A DNA stretch of 64,000 nt from UBA4416 sp964543545. Lineage in GTDB: Bacteria > Bacteroidota > Bacteroidia > B-17B0 > Aurantibacillaceae. Location of the stretch: positions 62,001 through 126,000 of the forward strand of contig CAZIYT010000006.1 of NCBI GenBank assembly GCA_964543545.1. Reading direction: 5' to 3'. Positions 25,734-33,038 of this stretch are shown one piece after another (the first letter of the stretch is position 1; every line of letters starts with the position of its first letter). The notes beneath the pieces are model-generated. The model had not been told where the DNA came from and searched no databases. It saw only the letters and a program-made list of their open reading frames with translations. The position numbers and the translations under genes were made by a program.

Positions 25734-26804
25734 ATGCAAATTTATTTCCCCGTCTTGATGCCTCTGAACCGGTTGATATGGATTATTTTAGGCTTTGGTC
25801 CGCTTTTTATGCAGGCTCAGAGCTGGGATACCACCTATTACCGCAAGTATAGGGACAGGCTGGTGGTCTCCGTGTTTCAATCCGTAAGAACTTACGGGAT
25901 GGACATTACACAAAAGCTTAATAAGGACAGTACCGGGCAATCGAAGGTGGCTTATAAAGCAGAAGCCAATAACATTACGGGCATCGAGCTCAATTACGAT
26001 AAGCTGAACATTGCTATTGGCTTTAAGAGTACGGCCCCGCAAAACCAGGCATCCAAAGGAGATACCAAGTATACCAACCTGGCGCTGAATGTGGGCGGCA
26101 ACCGCTGGATCCTGGAGAACAGCTACCGCAGCTACACCGGGTTTTACAACAACAATACGGTGTTTTACGATACCACGTTTAAGCGGGACGGTATTTATAC
26201 ACAATTGCCAACCCTGAAATCCGAAGCCTATAAAACCAAATTTCTCTTTTTTACCAATGCCAATAAATTTTCTTTTAAATCAGGGTATTCCTGCAGCCAG
26301 CGCCAGCTAAAGCCTGCCTTTAGCTTTGTGCTCACTGCCAACATTTATTACAACCGCCTCAACTCCGACAGTTCCTTTATTCCTTTGCCCGTAAGGCATT
26401 ACTACGACGATTACGGCAATGTGAACGGCCTGAATGTATTCGCGTTTTCCATATATGGTGGGGGCAGCTTCAACCTTGTTCTCTGGAAAGCCTTCTTCCT
26501 GAACCTCACGCTCATCATCGGTCCGGAGGAGCAGTGGCGTACCTACCATTACCAGGGCGAGCCGCCGAGGAATTTATTCTATACCTCCCTGTCAGGCGAT
26601 TTCCGCTCTTCGATAGGCTTAAACTTTAAGAAATTTTTTGTGCTCTTTACCTCCAGCTCCGATTTCAGCTATTACAACAGCAATGTGATGGAATACTTTT
26701 CCAAGTACGGGGCGCTTAATTTCTCGATTGGTTACCGCTTCCGGATGAAGACACCGAAGCCATACGCCCGCTTCCAGCAAAGTAAATTGTATAAAATGCT
26801 GTGA
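25734..26804 (+). CDS. DUF4421-family outer-membrane protein
   Basis: A 356-residue protein. The motifs WDTTYYRKYRDRLVVSVFQS, ELNYDKLNIAIGFK, and ...SYRSYTGFY are those of DUF4421, a Bacteroidota family predicted to form an outer-membrane beta-barrel with unknown function. A second in-frame ATG at 25758 would give a neater signal peptide (MPLNRLIWIILGFGPLFMQAQ) and may be the true start. Strands continue to the end (LNFSIGYRFRM). The gene at 42244-43434 belongs to the same family with low identity. It stands alone between the MscS gene (divergent) and an inverted-repeat-rich gap. Confidence 0.82.
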   Translation: MQIYFPVLMPLNRLIWIILGFGPLFMQAQSWDTTYYRKYRDRLVVSVFQSVRTYGMDITQKLNKDSTGQSKVAYKAEANNITGIELNYDKLNIAIGFKSTAPQNQASKGDTKYTNLALNVGGNRWILENSYRSYTGFYNNNTVFYDTTFKRDGIYTQLPTLKSEAYKTKFLFFTNANKFSFKSGYSCSQRQLKPAFSFVLTANIYYNRLNSDSSFIPLPVRHYYDDYGNVNGLNVFAFSIYGGGSFNLVLWKAFFLNLTLIIGPEEQWRTYHYQGEPPRNLFYTSLSGDFRSSIGLNFKKFFVLFTSSSDFSYYNSNVMEYFSKYGALNFSIGYRFRMKTPKPYARFQQSKLYKML

Positions 26805-26819
26805 TGAATTGTTAGGTCA

Positions 26820-26994
26820 AATGGAACGCAGATAACGCAGATTTCTATGATCCGCTGAGATTTTAAAATAAAGTAATTAATGATTAATCCAAAAAGAATC
26901 CGGATTGATCCGCGGATCAGTCATTTACGTTCCATTAATACCGAATAAATAAATCTTATTTATCTTAATGGATCAGCGTCATCTGCGTTCTATT
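26820..26994. repeat. Long inverted repeat with AACGCAGAT units
   Basis: The left arm (26820-26842, containing GGAACGCAGATAACGCAGAT) and the right arm (26972-26994) are inverted copies matching at 20 of 23 positions, 129 bases apart. Inside lie AATCCGGATT and GATCCGCGGATC palindromes and AT-rich DNA. Single arms of the same kind appear at 42208 and 57375. It fills most of the 197-base gap between two converging genes. Confidence 0.55.
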
Positions 26995-27001
26995 CCGAAC
27001 T

Positions 27002-27772
27002 TTAGAACTTCAGATGCTTCACGGAGATGCCCGCTTTTTGCAGTTCTTTCAGGGAGTCGATGCCGATCTTCAGATGATCGTCCGCAAAACTGGAAGTTAC
27101 TTTTTTGTCGCTCTCCTCTGTTTTCACACCTTCCGGAATCATCGGCTGATCGCTCACCAGGAGCAGGGCACCCACCGGAATTTCGTTGTGGAAGCCCACG
27201 CTGAAAATAGTAGCCGTTTCCATATCGATGGCCATGCTGCGTAAGGTTCTCAGGTAGTCCTTGAATTTTTCGTCATGCTCCCACACCCTGCGGTTGGTGG
27301 TATACACCGTGCCGGTCCAGTAATCGCGGCCGCTGAGGCGGATGGTATAGGAGATGGCTTTTTGCAGGTTAAAAGAGGGCAGGGCAGGCACTTCGCTCGG
27401 CAGGTAATCGCTCGAGGTTCCTTCGCCGCGGATCGCAGCGATCGGGAGGATGAGGTCGCCGATCTGGTTTTTCTTTTTCAGGCCGCCGCATTTGCCCAGG
27501 AACAATACCGCTTTGGGCATGACGGCCGTGAGGAGATCCATGATGGTAGCCGCCATCGCACTGCCCATGCTGAAGTTAATAATGGTAATGCCATCGTGAG
27601 TGGCGCTTTGCATCGGCCTGTCGAGGCCTTCGATCTCAACCTTGTTCCATTCGGCAAACATTTTCACGTAGCCGCTGAAATTTGTCAGTAAAATATATTT
27701 CCCAAAATCTTCTATCTTTTTACCGGTATATCTTGGTAGCCAGTTGTTGACAATCTCTTCTTTTGTTTTCAT
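27002..27772 (-). CDS. amn: AMP nucleosidase (Bacteroidota type)
   Basis: A 256-residue nucleoside-phosphorylase-fold enzyme. The phosphorylase-type core has ITIINFSMGSAMAATIMDLL, the GKCGGLKKKNQIGDLILP block and the AIDMETATIFSVGF motif, whose Glu pair contacts ribose. The DQPMIPEGVKTEESD stretch near the C terminus is typical of the short AMN-like group. It should split AMP into adenine and ribose 5-phosphate in the cytosol, helping to tune adenylate pools. This type lacks the N-terminal regulatory domain of the Escherichia coli enzyme, which is about 480 residues long. It is a single-gene unit. Confidence 0.9.
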   Translation of the reverse strand: MKTKEEIVNNWLPRYTGKKIEDFGKYILLTNFSGYVKMFAEWNKVEIEGLDRPMQSATHDGITIINFSMGSAMAATIMDLLTAVMPKAVLFLGKCGGLKKKNQIGDLILPIAAIRGEGTSSDYLPSEVPALPSFNLQKAISYTIRLSGRDYWTGTVYTTNRRVWEHDEKFKDYLRTLRSMAIDMETATIFSVGFHNEIPVGALLLVSDQPMIPEGVKTEESDKKVTSSFADDHLKIGIDSLKELQKAGISVKHLKF

Positions 27773-27896
27773 ATATGTCGTATCTCTTTTTGAAAATGCC
27801 GGGAGGCATTATATGATCTGAATACTAAATTACTAAGTATTTGCCATTCGTGTATCATAATTATTTTACTTTATCTTTATGCCTTAATTATCAAAT

Positions 27897-28358
27897 GTGT
27901 CTTTGCCCGTATTGAATTTCCCAGTCATTGATGCCCGTTTCCAGAATAACGAAGCCGGGGCTCTGCAGGTATTTGATATGGTGCGTAAGAAATTTGTGGT
28001 GCTGAGCCCGGAAGAGTGGGTAAGGCAGCACCTGGTCCATTATCTCGTATATCACAAGGAAGTGCCTTTATCGATGGTGTCGGTAGAAAAGCAGCTGATG
28101 CTGAACGGAACCCGGAAGCGCACGGATGTGGTGGTGTTTAACAGTAGCCTGAAGCCTTTAATGATCATCGAATGCAAGGCGCCATCCGTAGAGCTCGACC
28201 AAAAGGCGGTGAACCAGATCCTTCGCTATAACCTCACCTTGCAGGTGCCTTACCTCTTTATCACCAATGGCCGGCAGCATGTATGCCTCAGAATAGACAG
28301 GCCGGCGCCGGAAATTTTAAAGGAATTGCCTCCCTATGCAGTTTTGACAGAAATTTGA
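27897..28358 (+). CDS. Stand-alone HsdR N-terminal-domain (PD-(D/E)XK) protein
   Basis: A 153-residue protein from a GTG start. The motif string EEWVRQHLVHYLV, then RTDVVVFN and MIIECKAP, is the HsdR_N nuclease core: Asp in RTD and Glu-x-Lys in ECK are the PD-(D/E)XK residues. In type I restriction enzymes this domain cuts DNA and is followed by a helicase motor; here it is alone, with no hsdM or hsdS nearby. Similar single-domain proteins are common in Bacteroidota, so it probably has a housekeeping or repair role and not restriction. It is upstream of, and codirectional with, the M23-LysM gene. Confidence 0.85.
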   Translation: MSLPVLNFPVIDARFQNNEAGALQVFDMVRKKFVVLSPEEWVRQHLVHYLVYHKEVPLSMVSVEKQLMLNGTRKRTDVVVFNSSLKPLMIIECKAPSVELDQKAVNQILRYNLTLQVPYLFITNGRQHVCLRIDRPAPEILKELPPYAVLTEI

Positions 28359-28496
28359 CAGAATTCTAAAATGCTGATTCACAGCGAAGATTGCCTTTGA
28401 CTGAGTGAATTGTTAATAACTTCGAGTGTGTTAACAGCAATTAACACTTGCTTTATTCAGAAAAAAGAACAAATTTGCAAAACTCAAAGAAATTTA

Positions 28497-29534
28497 ATGA
28501 TCACAACAAAAGGCATAATCACTTCACTATTAATGAGTACCTCATTAATGCTGAGCGCTATTAGCCCCGATAGGGCCATTAATAAGTATTCAACTATTGC
28601 GCCAAAGTTTTCCGAAACTTACCCGGACGAAAAACCGATTAAGGATGACGGCAAAAAGAAGGCGGCAAAAAAGGACGATACAACCAAAGTTGCTCTCGAT
28701 CCATCCCTGCTGGTTTTGCAGGATGATCATGAGCATGAGGAAGATGAGGTGGATTCACTTCTGGCTTTTCCTTCCAATGATTTATATTCTTCCTGGGATA
28801 CTTCCACCATTCATCCGTATTCGTTTGCAGCCAGCTTTAAGCAGGATTCGGCGCTTATTCACCTCACAGAACCTACAGATTGTGGATTTGTAGTCCCATG
28901 TAAAGGAAATCTGACCTCAGTATTCGGTTGGAGAAAGAGAAGGCCGCACTATGGAACCGACATTAACCTCGAAACCGGTGATACGGTTGTAGCGGCTTTT
29001 GATGGTATGGTGCGTATCGCTAAGCTGAACAGAAGCTACGGCAACGTGGTGATCATCAGGCATGCCAACGGACTGGAAACGGTTTATGCACACTTATCAA
29101 AAATTAATGTAGAGCCGGGCCAACTGGTAGAAGCCGGGCAGAATATCGGGTTGGGCGGCAACACCGGGCATTCCTTCGGTTCCCACTTGCACTTCGAAAT
29201 GCGTTACCTGGGCCAGGCCATGGATACGGAAGACTTTATCGATTATGCAAACGGTACTCTGAAAAAGAACGAGTGCATGATCACGAGGTCTGATGTGGAA
29301 AGCAAATACGACCTGCGCGCGCTACACAGCCGCCACAGAAAAGACCTGAGCTATGCCAAAAGCAGCTCCGGTAAAGCAAAAGCAGTCGGCAAAGGAAAAG
29401 TGTACGTGGTAAGAAAAGGTGATACCTTAGGCAAAATCGCCCAGCGCAACCACACCACGATTTCCGCTATTTGCAAAAAGAACGGGATCAGGCAGACGAA
29501 GGTTTTACAACTCGGACAAAAGCTGAAGATCTAA
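28497..29534 (+). CDS. M23 peptidase with C-terminal LysM domain
   Basis: A 345-residue exported protein from the ATG at 28497; the longer frame to 28410 lacks a signal sequence. A weak signal peptide (MITTKGIITSLLMSTSLMLS) precedes a Lys/Asp-rich linker. The M23 metallopeptidase domain (about 140-240) shows the zinc ligands in RPHYGTDINL (His and Asp) and HLHFEMRY (HxH). The C-terminal LysM (VYVVRKGDTLGKIAQRNHTT...LQLGQKLKI) binds peptidoglycan. It should act in the periplasm as a cell-wall endopeptidase or as a LytM-type factor; all zinc residues are present, so it is probably active. A terminator follows. Confidence 0.93.
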   Translation: MITTKGIITSLLMSTSLMLSAISPDRAINKYSTIAPKFSETYPDEKPIKDDGKKKAAKKDDTTKVALDPSLLVLQDDHEHEEDEVDSLLAFPSNDLYSSWDTSTIHPYSFAASFKQDSALIHLTEPTDCGFVVPCKGNLTSVFGWRKRRPHYGTDINLETGDTVVAAFDGMVRIAKLNRSYGNVVIIRHANGLETVYAHLSKINVEPGQLVEAGQNIGLGGNTGHSFGSHLHFEMRYLGQAMDTEDFIDYANGTLKKNECMITRSDVESKYDLRALHSRHRKDLSYAKSSSGKAKAVGKGKVYVVRKGDTLGKIAQRNHTTISAICKKNGIRQTKVLQLGQKLKI

Positions 29535-29554
29535 GAATAAAAGATATGATTACC

Positions 29555-29586
29555 AAAAAGGCCTCTCTCAACAGGGGCTTTTTTTA
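29555..29586 (+). terminator. Rho-independent terminator of the M23-LysM gene
   Basis: An A-run/T-run-flanked hairpin, AAAAAGGCCTCT...AGGGGCTTTTTTT, starts 20 bases after the stop codon. Confidence 0.75.
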
Positions 29587-29677
29587 TGGGCTTTGCAAGG
29601 AATTAATTCACCCGGCATTGTTAAAACATTGTGGGTTTTGTGAATTAAACTTTTTAGTTCTAATGGGGTTATTATTG

Positions 29678-29685
29678 TAATTTTG
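29678..29685 (+). promoter_or_regulatory. -7 box of the DUF3127 gene
   Basis: TAATTTTG matches TAnnTTTG and is 35 bases before the ATG. No perfect TTTG -33 box is present; TTTTTAG is at the right region. Confidence 0.5.
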
Positions 29686-29720
29686 GGCTTATACGAGTAA
29701 AAATTTAAAATCAATATATC

Positions 29721-30107
29721 ATGGAAGTAACAGGACAGTTAAAAGTAAAGTTTGACACACAGAAAGTAAGCGAGAAATTTCAAAAAAGGGATTTTGTATT
29801 AGCAACAGACCTTAGCACACCATATCCACAGTATGTCAGTTTTCAGGTTACCCAGGACAAATGCTCTTTGCTGGACCAGTTCAATGAAGGGGAAGAAGTA
29901 AAAGTACAGTTCAACCTGAGAGGACGCGAATGGAACGGGCCGCAAGGCATCCGTTACTTCAATACCCTGGAAGCCTGGAGACTTGAAAAAGTAAGCGGCG
30001 GACAATCATCGGCTCCTGCACAAAACAGCAGCGCCGGGATGAATGAAACAACCAAAGCACCGGTATTCAACAGCAGCATTTCCGACAACGACGATTTACC
30101 TTTCTAA
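29721..30107 (+). CDS. DUF3127 OB-fold protein with SSB-like acidic tail
   Basis: A 128-residue protein. Residues 1-90 are the DUF3127 domain (KFDTQKVSEKFQKRDFVL...GREWNGPQGIRYFNTLEAWRLEK), a small OB-type beta-barrel found in Bacteroidota and phages. Then comes a flexible Ser/Asn/Ala linker and the C terminus ISDNDDLPF. That tip copies the acidic DDxPF tail of single-stranded DNA-binding protein, which recruits repair and replication partners. So it probably binds ssDNA or RNA and recruits SSB-interacting proteins; this is inference from the tail. It is a single-gene unit, followed by a large hairpin at 30128-30174. Confidence 0.88.
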   Translation: MEVTGQLKVKFDTQKVSEKFQKRDFVLATDLSTPYPQYVSFQVTQDKCSLLDQFNEGEEVKVQFNLRGREWNGPQGIRYFNTLEAWRLEKVSGGQSSAPAQNSSAGMNETTKAPVFNSSISDNDDLPF

Positions 30108-30127
30108 AAAGATAATCTGAGATTTAA

Positions 30128-30174
30128 GACACAAGACAAAAGATTTGAGTAGTTCCGGTCTTTTCTCTTGTGTC
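30128..30174 (+). terminator. Hairpin of the GACACAAGACAAAAGA repeat type
   Basis: GACACAAGACAAAAGA (30128-30143) pairs with TCTTTTCTCTTGTGTC (30159-30174) with one mismatched step, and TTGTTTCTTT follows. Its position 20 bases after the DUF3127 stop suggests a terminator. The left arm recurs exactly near 35080. Confidence 0.5.
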
Positions 30175-30193
30175 TTGTTTCTTTCCGGCTTTT

Positions 30194-31219
30194 ATGAAAA
30201 AACCATCCGTTCTACTGATCTATACAGGCGGCACCATCGGTATGATGCAGGACGCACGCACGGGTGAGCTCAGGCCCTTTAATTTTAAAGCCCTTACCAG
30301 GCAGATTCCCGAGCTGGAAAAATTCGACATCGAGCTTTCTTCCATTTCTTTTGCCCAGCCCATCGACTCATCCAACATGCATCCCTCCGTCTGGATTGAG
30401 CTGGCCAACATCATCAAAGATCAATATACGAGGCACGACGGTTTTGTGATTCTTCACGGGTCGGATACCATGTCGTATACGGCCAGCGCCCTGAGCTTTA
30501 TGCTGGAGCATATTGCGAAGCCGGTAATCCTCACGGGCTCACAGCTGCCGATCGGCGTTATCCGTACCGACGGGAAAGAAAACCTGATCACCGCCATTGA
30601 AATAGCGGCCGCACAAAAAAACAACAAGCCGTTGGTGAATGAGGTATGCGTGTATTTCGAATACAAGCTCTACCGCGGCAACCGTACTTACAAATACAAC
30701 TCCGCACATTTCGATGCTTTCAAATCTCCGAATTACCCGGAGCTGGCGGAAGCGGGAGTGACCATTCAATACAACACAAGCGCTTTGCTCAAGGCATCGA
30801 AGAAGCCCTTTGCCGTACATACACAGCTCAATAACGACATTGCGGTGCTGAAGCTTTTTCCGGGTCTGAGTAAAAAGATCACCTTATCCATACTGACCAC
30901 GCCGGGAATAAAAGCGGTGATCATGGAAACCTTTGGAGCCGGGAACGCCAGTACGGAAGCCTGGTTCATCGAGGCATTGACGGAAGCGATCAAAACAGAA
31001 ATTATTATTTACAATGTCACGCAATGCTCGGAGGGCAAGGTGATCCAGGGCATGTACGAAACCAGCAGCATGCTCAAAAAGATAGGTGTGGTAAGCGGCG
31101 CCGATATTACGTTCGAAAGCGCGGTGACCAAGCTGATGTTTGTACTTGGTAAAAAATTATCCTATGCCAAAACCAAACAATTGCTGGAAACGGATTTGAG
31201 AGGAGAGATCAGTGTTTAG
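30194..31219 (+). CDS. ansA: Type I L-asparaginase
   Basis: A 341-residue asparaginase starting at ATG 30194. It contains the first catalytic Thr in LLIYTGGTIGM, the second in HGSDTMSYTASAL, and the Lys in TGSQLPIGVIRTDGKENL, which complete the amidase site. There is no signal peptide, so it is the cytoplasmic (type I, low-affinity) enzyme that turns asparagine into aspartate and ammonia. The frame extends upstream to 30170 but that part lies in the hairpin region and is rejected. The gene stands alone, 86 bases after the DUF3127 gene. Confidence 0.95.
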   Translation: MKKPSVLLIYTGGTIGMMQDARTGELRPFNFKALTRQIPELEKFDIELSSISFAQPIDSSNMHPSVWIELANIIKDQYTRHDGFVILHGSDTMSYTASALSFMLEHIAKPVILTGSQLPIGVIRTDGKENLITAIEIAAAQKNNKPLVNEVCVYFEYKLYRGNRTYKYNSAHFDAFKSPNYPELAEAGVTIQYNTSALLKASKKPFAVHTQLNNDIAVLKLFPGLSKKITLSILTTPGIKAVIMETFGAGNASTEAWFIEALTEAIKTEIIIYNVTQCSEGKVIQGMYETSSMLKKIGVVSGADITFESAVTKLMFVLGKKLSYAKTKQLLETDLRGEISV

Positions 31220-31243
31220 GAAATCAGAGTGTGAATTACACCT

Positions 31244-31336
31244 CTGCGATCTTTAACTGCTTTGACTTTTCGCTCTTTGCCGTTTTATATTGCGCCCTCT
31301 GCGTTTTGCACTCTGCGCGCTTTGCGGTTAATAACT
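31244..31336. repeat. Array of CTxTGCG-like units
   Basis: The stretch CTCTGCGATCTTTAACTGC..., CTCTTTGCC, CCTCTGCG, CTCTGCGCGCTTTGCGG between asparaginase and folB is made of loosely repeated CT(C/T)TGCG words. Related stretches are at 21115-21235 and 57525-57555. Not coding. Confidence 0.45.
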
Positions 31337-31349
31337 TAAACTACTATTC

Positions 31350-31703
31350 ATGAAAAACCATATTACGATAGAAGGCGTCAGGCTTTATGCCTACCACGGC
31401 TGCCTGGAAGAAGAAGGAAAGATCGGTGCCGAATACATTGTGGATGTATATATGCAAACCGATTTTATGGAAGCGGCAGAGACCGATGATCTTACCCTCA
31501 CGATAGACTATTGCGCGGTGTTCGACATCTGCCGCGAGGAGATGGCTATCCGCTCCAAGCTGATCGAGCACGCCTGTAAGCGCATTTATGATAAGCTGAT
31601 CGCAACCTTTCCGCAGCTGCTCCACACCAAAGTCGTGCTTACCAAATTGCTGCCGCCGATGCATGGCCCTGTAGATAAGACGACTGTGGCAATTGAGAGT
31701 TAA
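31350..31703 (+). CDS. folB: Dihydroneopterin aldolase FolB
   Basis: A 117-residue protein of normal family length. It has ITIEGVRLYAYHGCLEEEGK at the N terminus, with the conserved Tyr and Glu, TIDYCAVFDICREEMA in the middle and LIEHACKRIYDKL. FolB splits 7,8-dihydroneopterin into 6-hydroxymethyl-dihydropterin and glycolaldehyde in folate synthesis, as a cytoplasmic octamer. No other folate gene is in the window. The following gap carries the third, degenerate twin-hairpin element. Confidence 0.95.
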   Translation: MKNHITIEGVRLYAYHGCLEEEGKIGAEYIVDVYMQTDFMEAAETDDLTLTIDYCAVFDICREEMAIRSKLIEHACKRIYDKLIATFPQLLHTKVVLTKLLPPMHGPVDKTTVAIES

Positions 31704-31751
31704 AATGGCGGATTATCAATCCGTGACACCATAGGTTAAGTTTGAGCTATC

Positions 31752-31803
31752 GTTGCCTTCAGGAGCCTCAGTCAACGAATGGTGCCTGAGGTTTCCGAAG
31801 GCA
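31752..31803. repeat. Twin-hairpin element, copy 3 (degenerate, inverted orientation)
   Basis: GTTGCCT / AGTCAAC around loop TCAGGAGCCTC, then TGCCT / AGGCA around loop GAGGTTTCCGA. It contains GAGCCTCAGTCAACGAA, which is the reverse complement of part of copies 1 and 2, so it is inserted in the other orientation. Stem and loop mismatches show decay. It lies between converging folB and the zinc-ribbon gene. Confidence 0.6.
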
Positions 31804-31820
31804 GTTGCTGAGCCAACATG

Positions 31821-32180
31821 CTAACTCTCCGCCTTCCGCTTCACCAATAAAAAGTAATTCCCTTCAATCGGCAGGTAGCCGTATTCATAGCAAAATTTAT
31901 AGTGCTTGCCTTCCTTGGTGGTGACAATATGGGTGTAATACCCAAAGTTAAAGCCTTTATCCGCCAGCTTTTGTTGTGATACCTTCGCCGTTTCAGCCGG
32001 CACCAGCTCTTCGATGATGCGCCTGTTCTTACGCAGGATATTATTAATGTTCCGGATATAATTATTCGAGCTGCCGTTTAGCTTATTGTTAAAGGCATTG
32101 CGACACATATCGCTGCAGAATTTCTTGTCGGCGCGCCCGTGAAATGCTTCACCACATTCTGCGCAGGTTCTTTTTTCCAT
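31821..32180 (-). CDS. Zinc-ribbon protein of unknown function
   Basis: A 119-residue protein. Residues 5-25, CAECGEAFHGRADKKFCSDMC, form a Cys4 zinc ribbon of the CxxC...CxxxC kind, followed by RNAFNNKLNG, a helical stretch and a C-terminal beta region ending FLLVKRKAES. No signal peptide or membrane segment was seen. It is a familiar conserved Bacteroidota hypothetical protein; DNA or RNA binding is only a guess from the ribbon. It is 2 bases downstream of nadE on the same strand, so it is cotranscribed with it. Confidence 0.82.
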   Translation of the reverse strand: MEKRTCAECGEAFHGRADKKFCSDMCRNAFNNKLNGSSNNYIRNINNILRKNRRIIEELVPAETAKVSQQKLADKGFNFGYYTHIVTTKEGKHYKFCYEYGYLPIEGNYFLLVKRKAES

Positions 32181-32182
32181 GC

Positions 32183-32962
32183 TTAACTAAACAAATGTTT
32201 GGGAATGGTACATACCGGGATAGGCTCCATTTTATGAGTGTTAGCCTTATGCCTCGTCATATAAATATTCAGTGCTTTGCTTTGTTCCTCCGTCAGGGCA
32301 TAGGATTCGTTATTCTCGATGTATAGCATGGCCCATTCCAGCATGTCGTAGCTGGCGCCGATCTGGTCTTCGTCCGTCCGCCCATCGGCAAAGAGGCCGT
32401 CGGTAGGCCTTGCTTTTAAAATAGAGCCTGTTATGCCCAGCTCTGCCGCCAGTTGATAAACCTGTGATTTCATCAGGTCGGCAATAGGGCTGAGGTCTAC
32501 GCCGCCATCGCCGTATTTGGTGAAAAAGCCAATCCCGAAATCTTCTACCTTATTCCCGGTACCTGCCACCAATAACCTGTGGTGACCGGCATAGGCGTAG
32601 AGCGTGGTCATGCGCAGGCGTGCACGGGTATTAGCCATCGTTAAAAAGTCCTGGATGCTTTTCTCGTAAGAATTCTCCATTTGCGCGAAGATGGGAGTAA
32701 GGTCCACTTCGGCGCTGGTCACATTACTGAAGGTTTCCTTGAGCCATGTAATATGCTCATTGCCGCGGTCGTATTCATTTTTGATTTGCCGGATCGGCAT
32801 ATTGAGGCAGATCACTTTTTTGCCGGTCATGGCGCAAAGCGTGGAGGTAAGCGCCGAGTCAATGCCCCCGGAAATGCCAACCACAAAGCCTTCTGTTCCC
32901 GAAGCATTGGAATATCTTTTGAGCCAATCAACAATGTGATCAATGATCTCTTTCTTTTTCAT
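32183..32962 (-). CDS. nadE: NAD+ synthase NadE (ammonia-dependent)
   Basis: A 259-residue enzyme starting at ATG 32962; 10 further upstream codons are open but hydrophobic and unlikely. The P-loop for ATP pyrophosphatase, FVVGISGGIDSALTSTLCAM, is present, with ANTRARLRMTTLYAYAG, GTGNKVEDFGIGFFTKYGDG and the late DGRTDEDQIGASYD loop. There is no glutaminase domain, so ammonia is the donor. It makes NAD+ from deamido-NAD. In many Bacteroidota nadE sits beside gldB; here gldB is about 1.1 kb away on the other strand with a barrel gene between. Confidence 0.96.
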   Translation of the reverse strand: MKKKEIIDHIVDWLKRYSNASGTEGFVVGISGGIDSALTSTLCAMTGKKVICLNMPIRQIKNEYDRGNEHITWLKETFSNVTSAEVDLTPIFAQMENSYEKSIQDFLTMANTRARLRMTTLYAYAGHHRLLVAGTGNKVEDFGIGFFTKYGDGGVDLSPIADLMKSQVYQLAAELGITGSILKARPTDGLFADGRTDEDQIGASYDMLEWAMLYIENNESYALTEEQSKALNIYMTRHKANTHKMEPIPVCTIPKHLFS

Positions 32963-32992
32963 AGTGGGTAAAAAATAAAAAAAGGATGACAT

Positions 32993-33017
32993 AAAAAATC
33001 CCGGTGAAGGCCGGGAT
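32993..33017 (-). terminator. Rho-independent terminator of the barrel gene
   Basis: On the minus strand ATCCCGG-6-CCGGGAT is followed by TTTTTT, starting about 22 bases after the barrel gene stop. Confidence 0.88.
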
Positions 33018-33038
33018 CTTTATACAATCGTTTTTGAG

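Noticed and set aside
27897..29534. A type I restriction-modification system
   Set aside because: Only the HsdR_N domain is present; no helicase, methylase or specificity subunit lies in the window.
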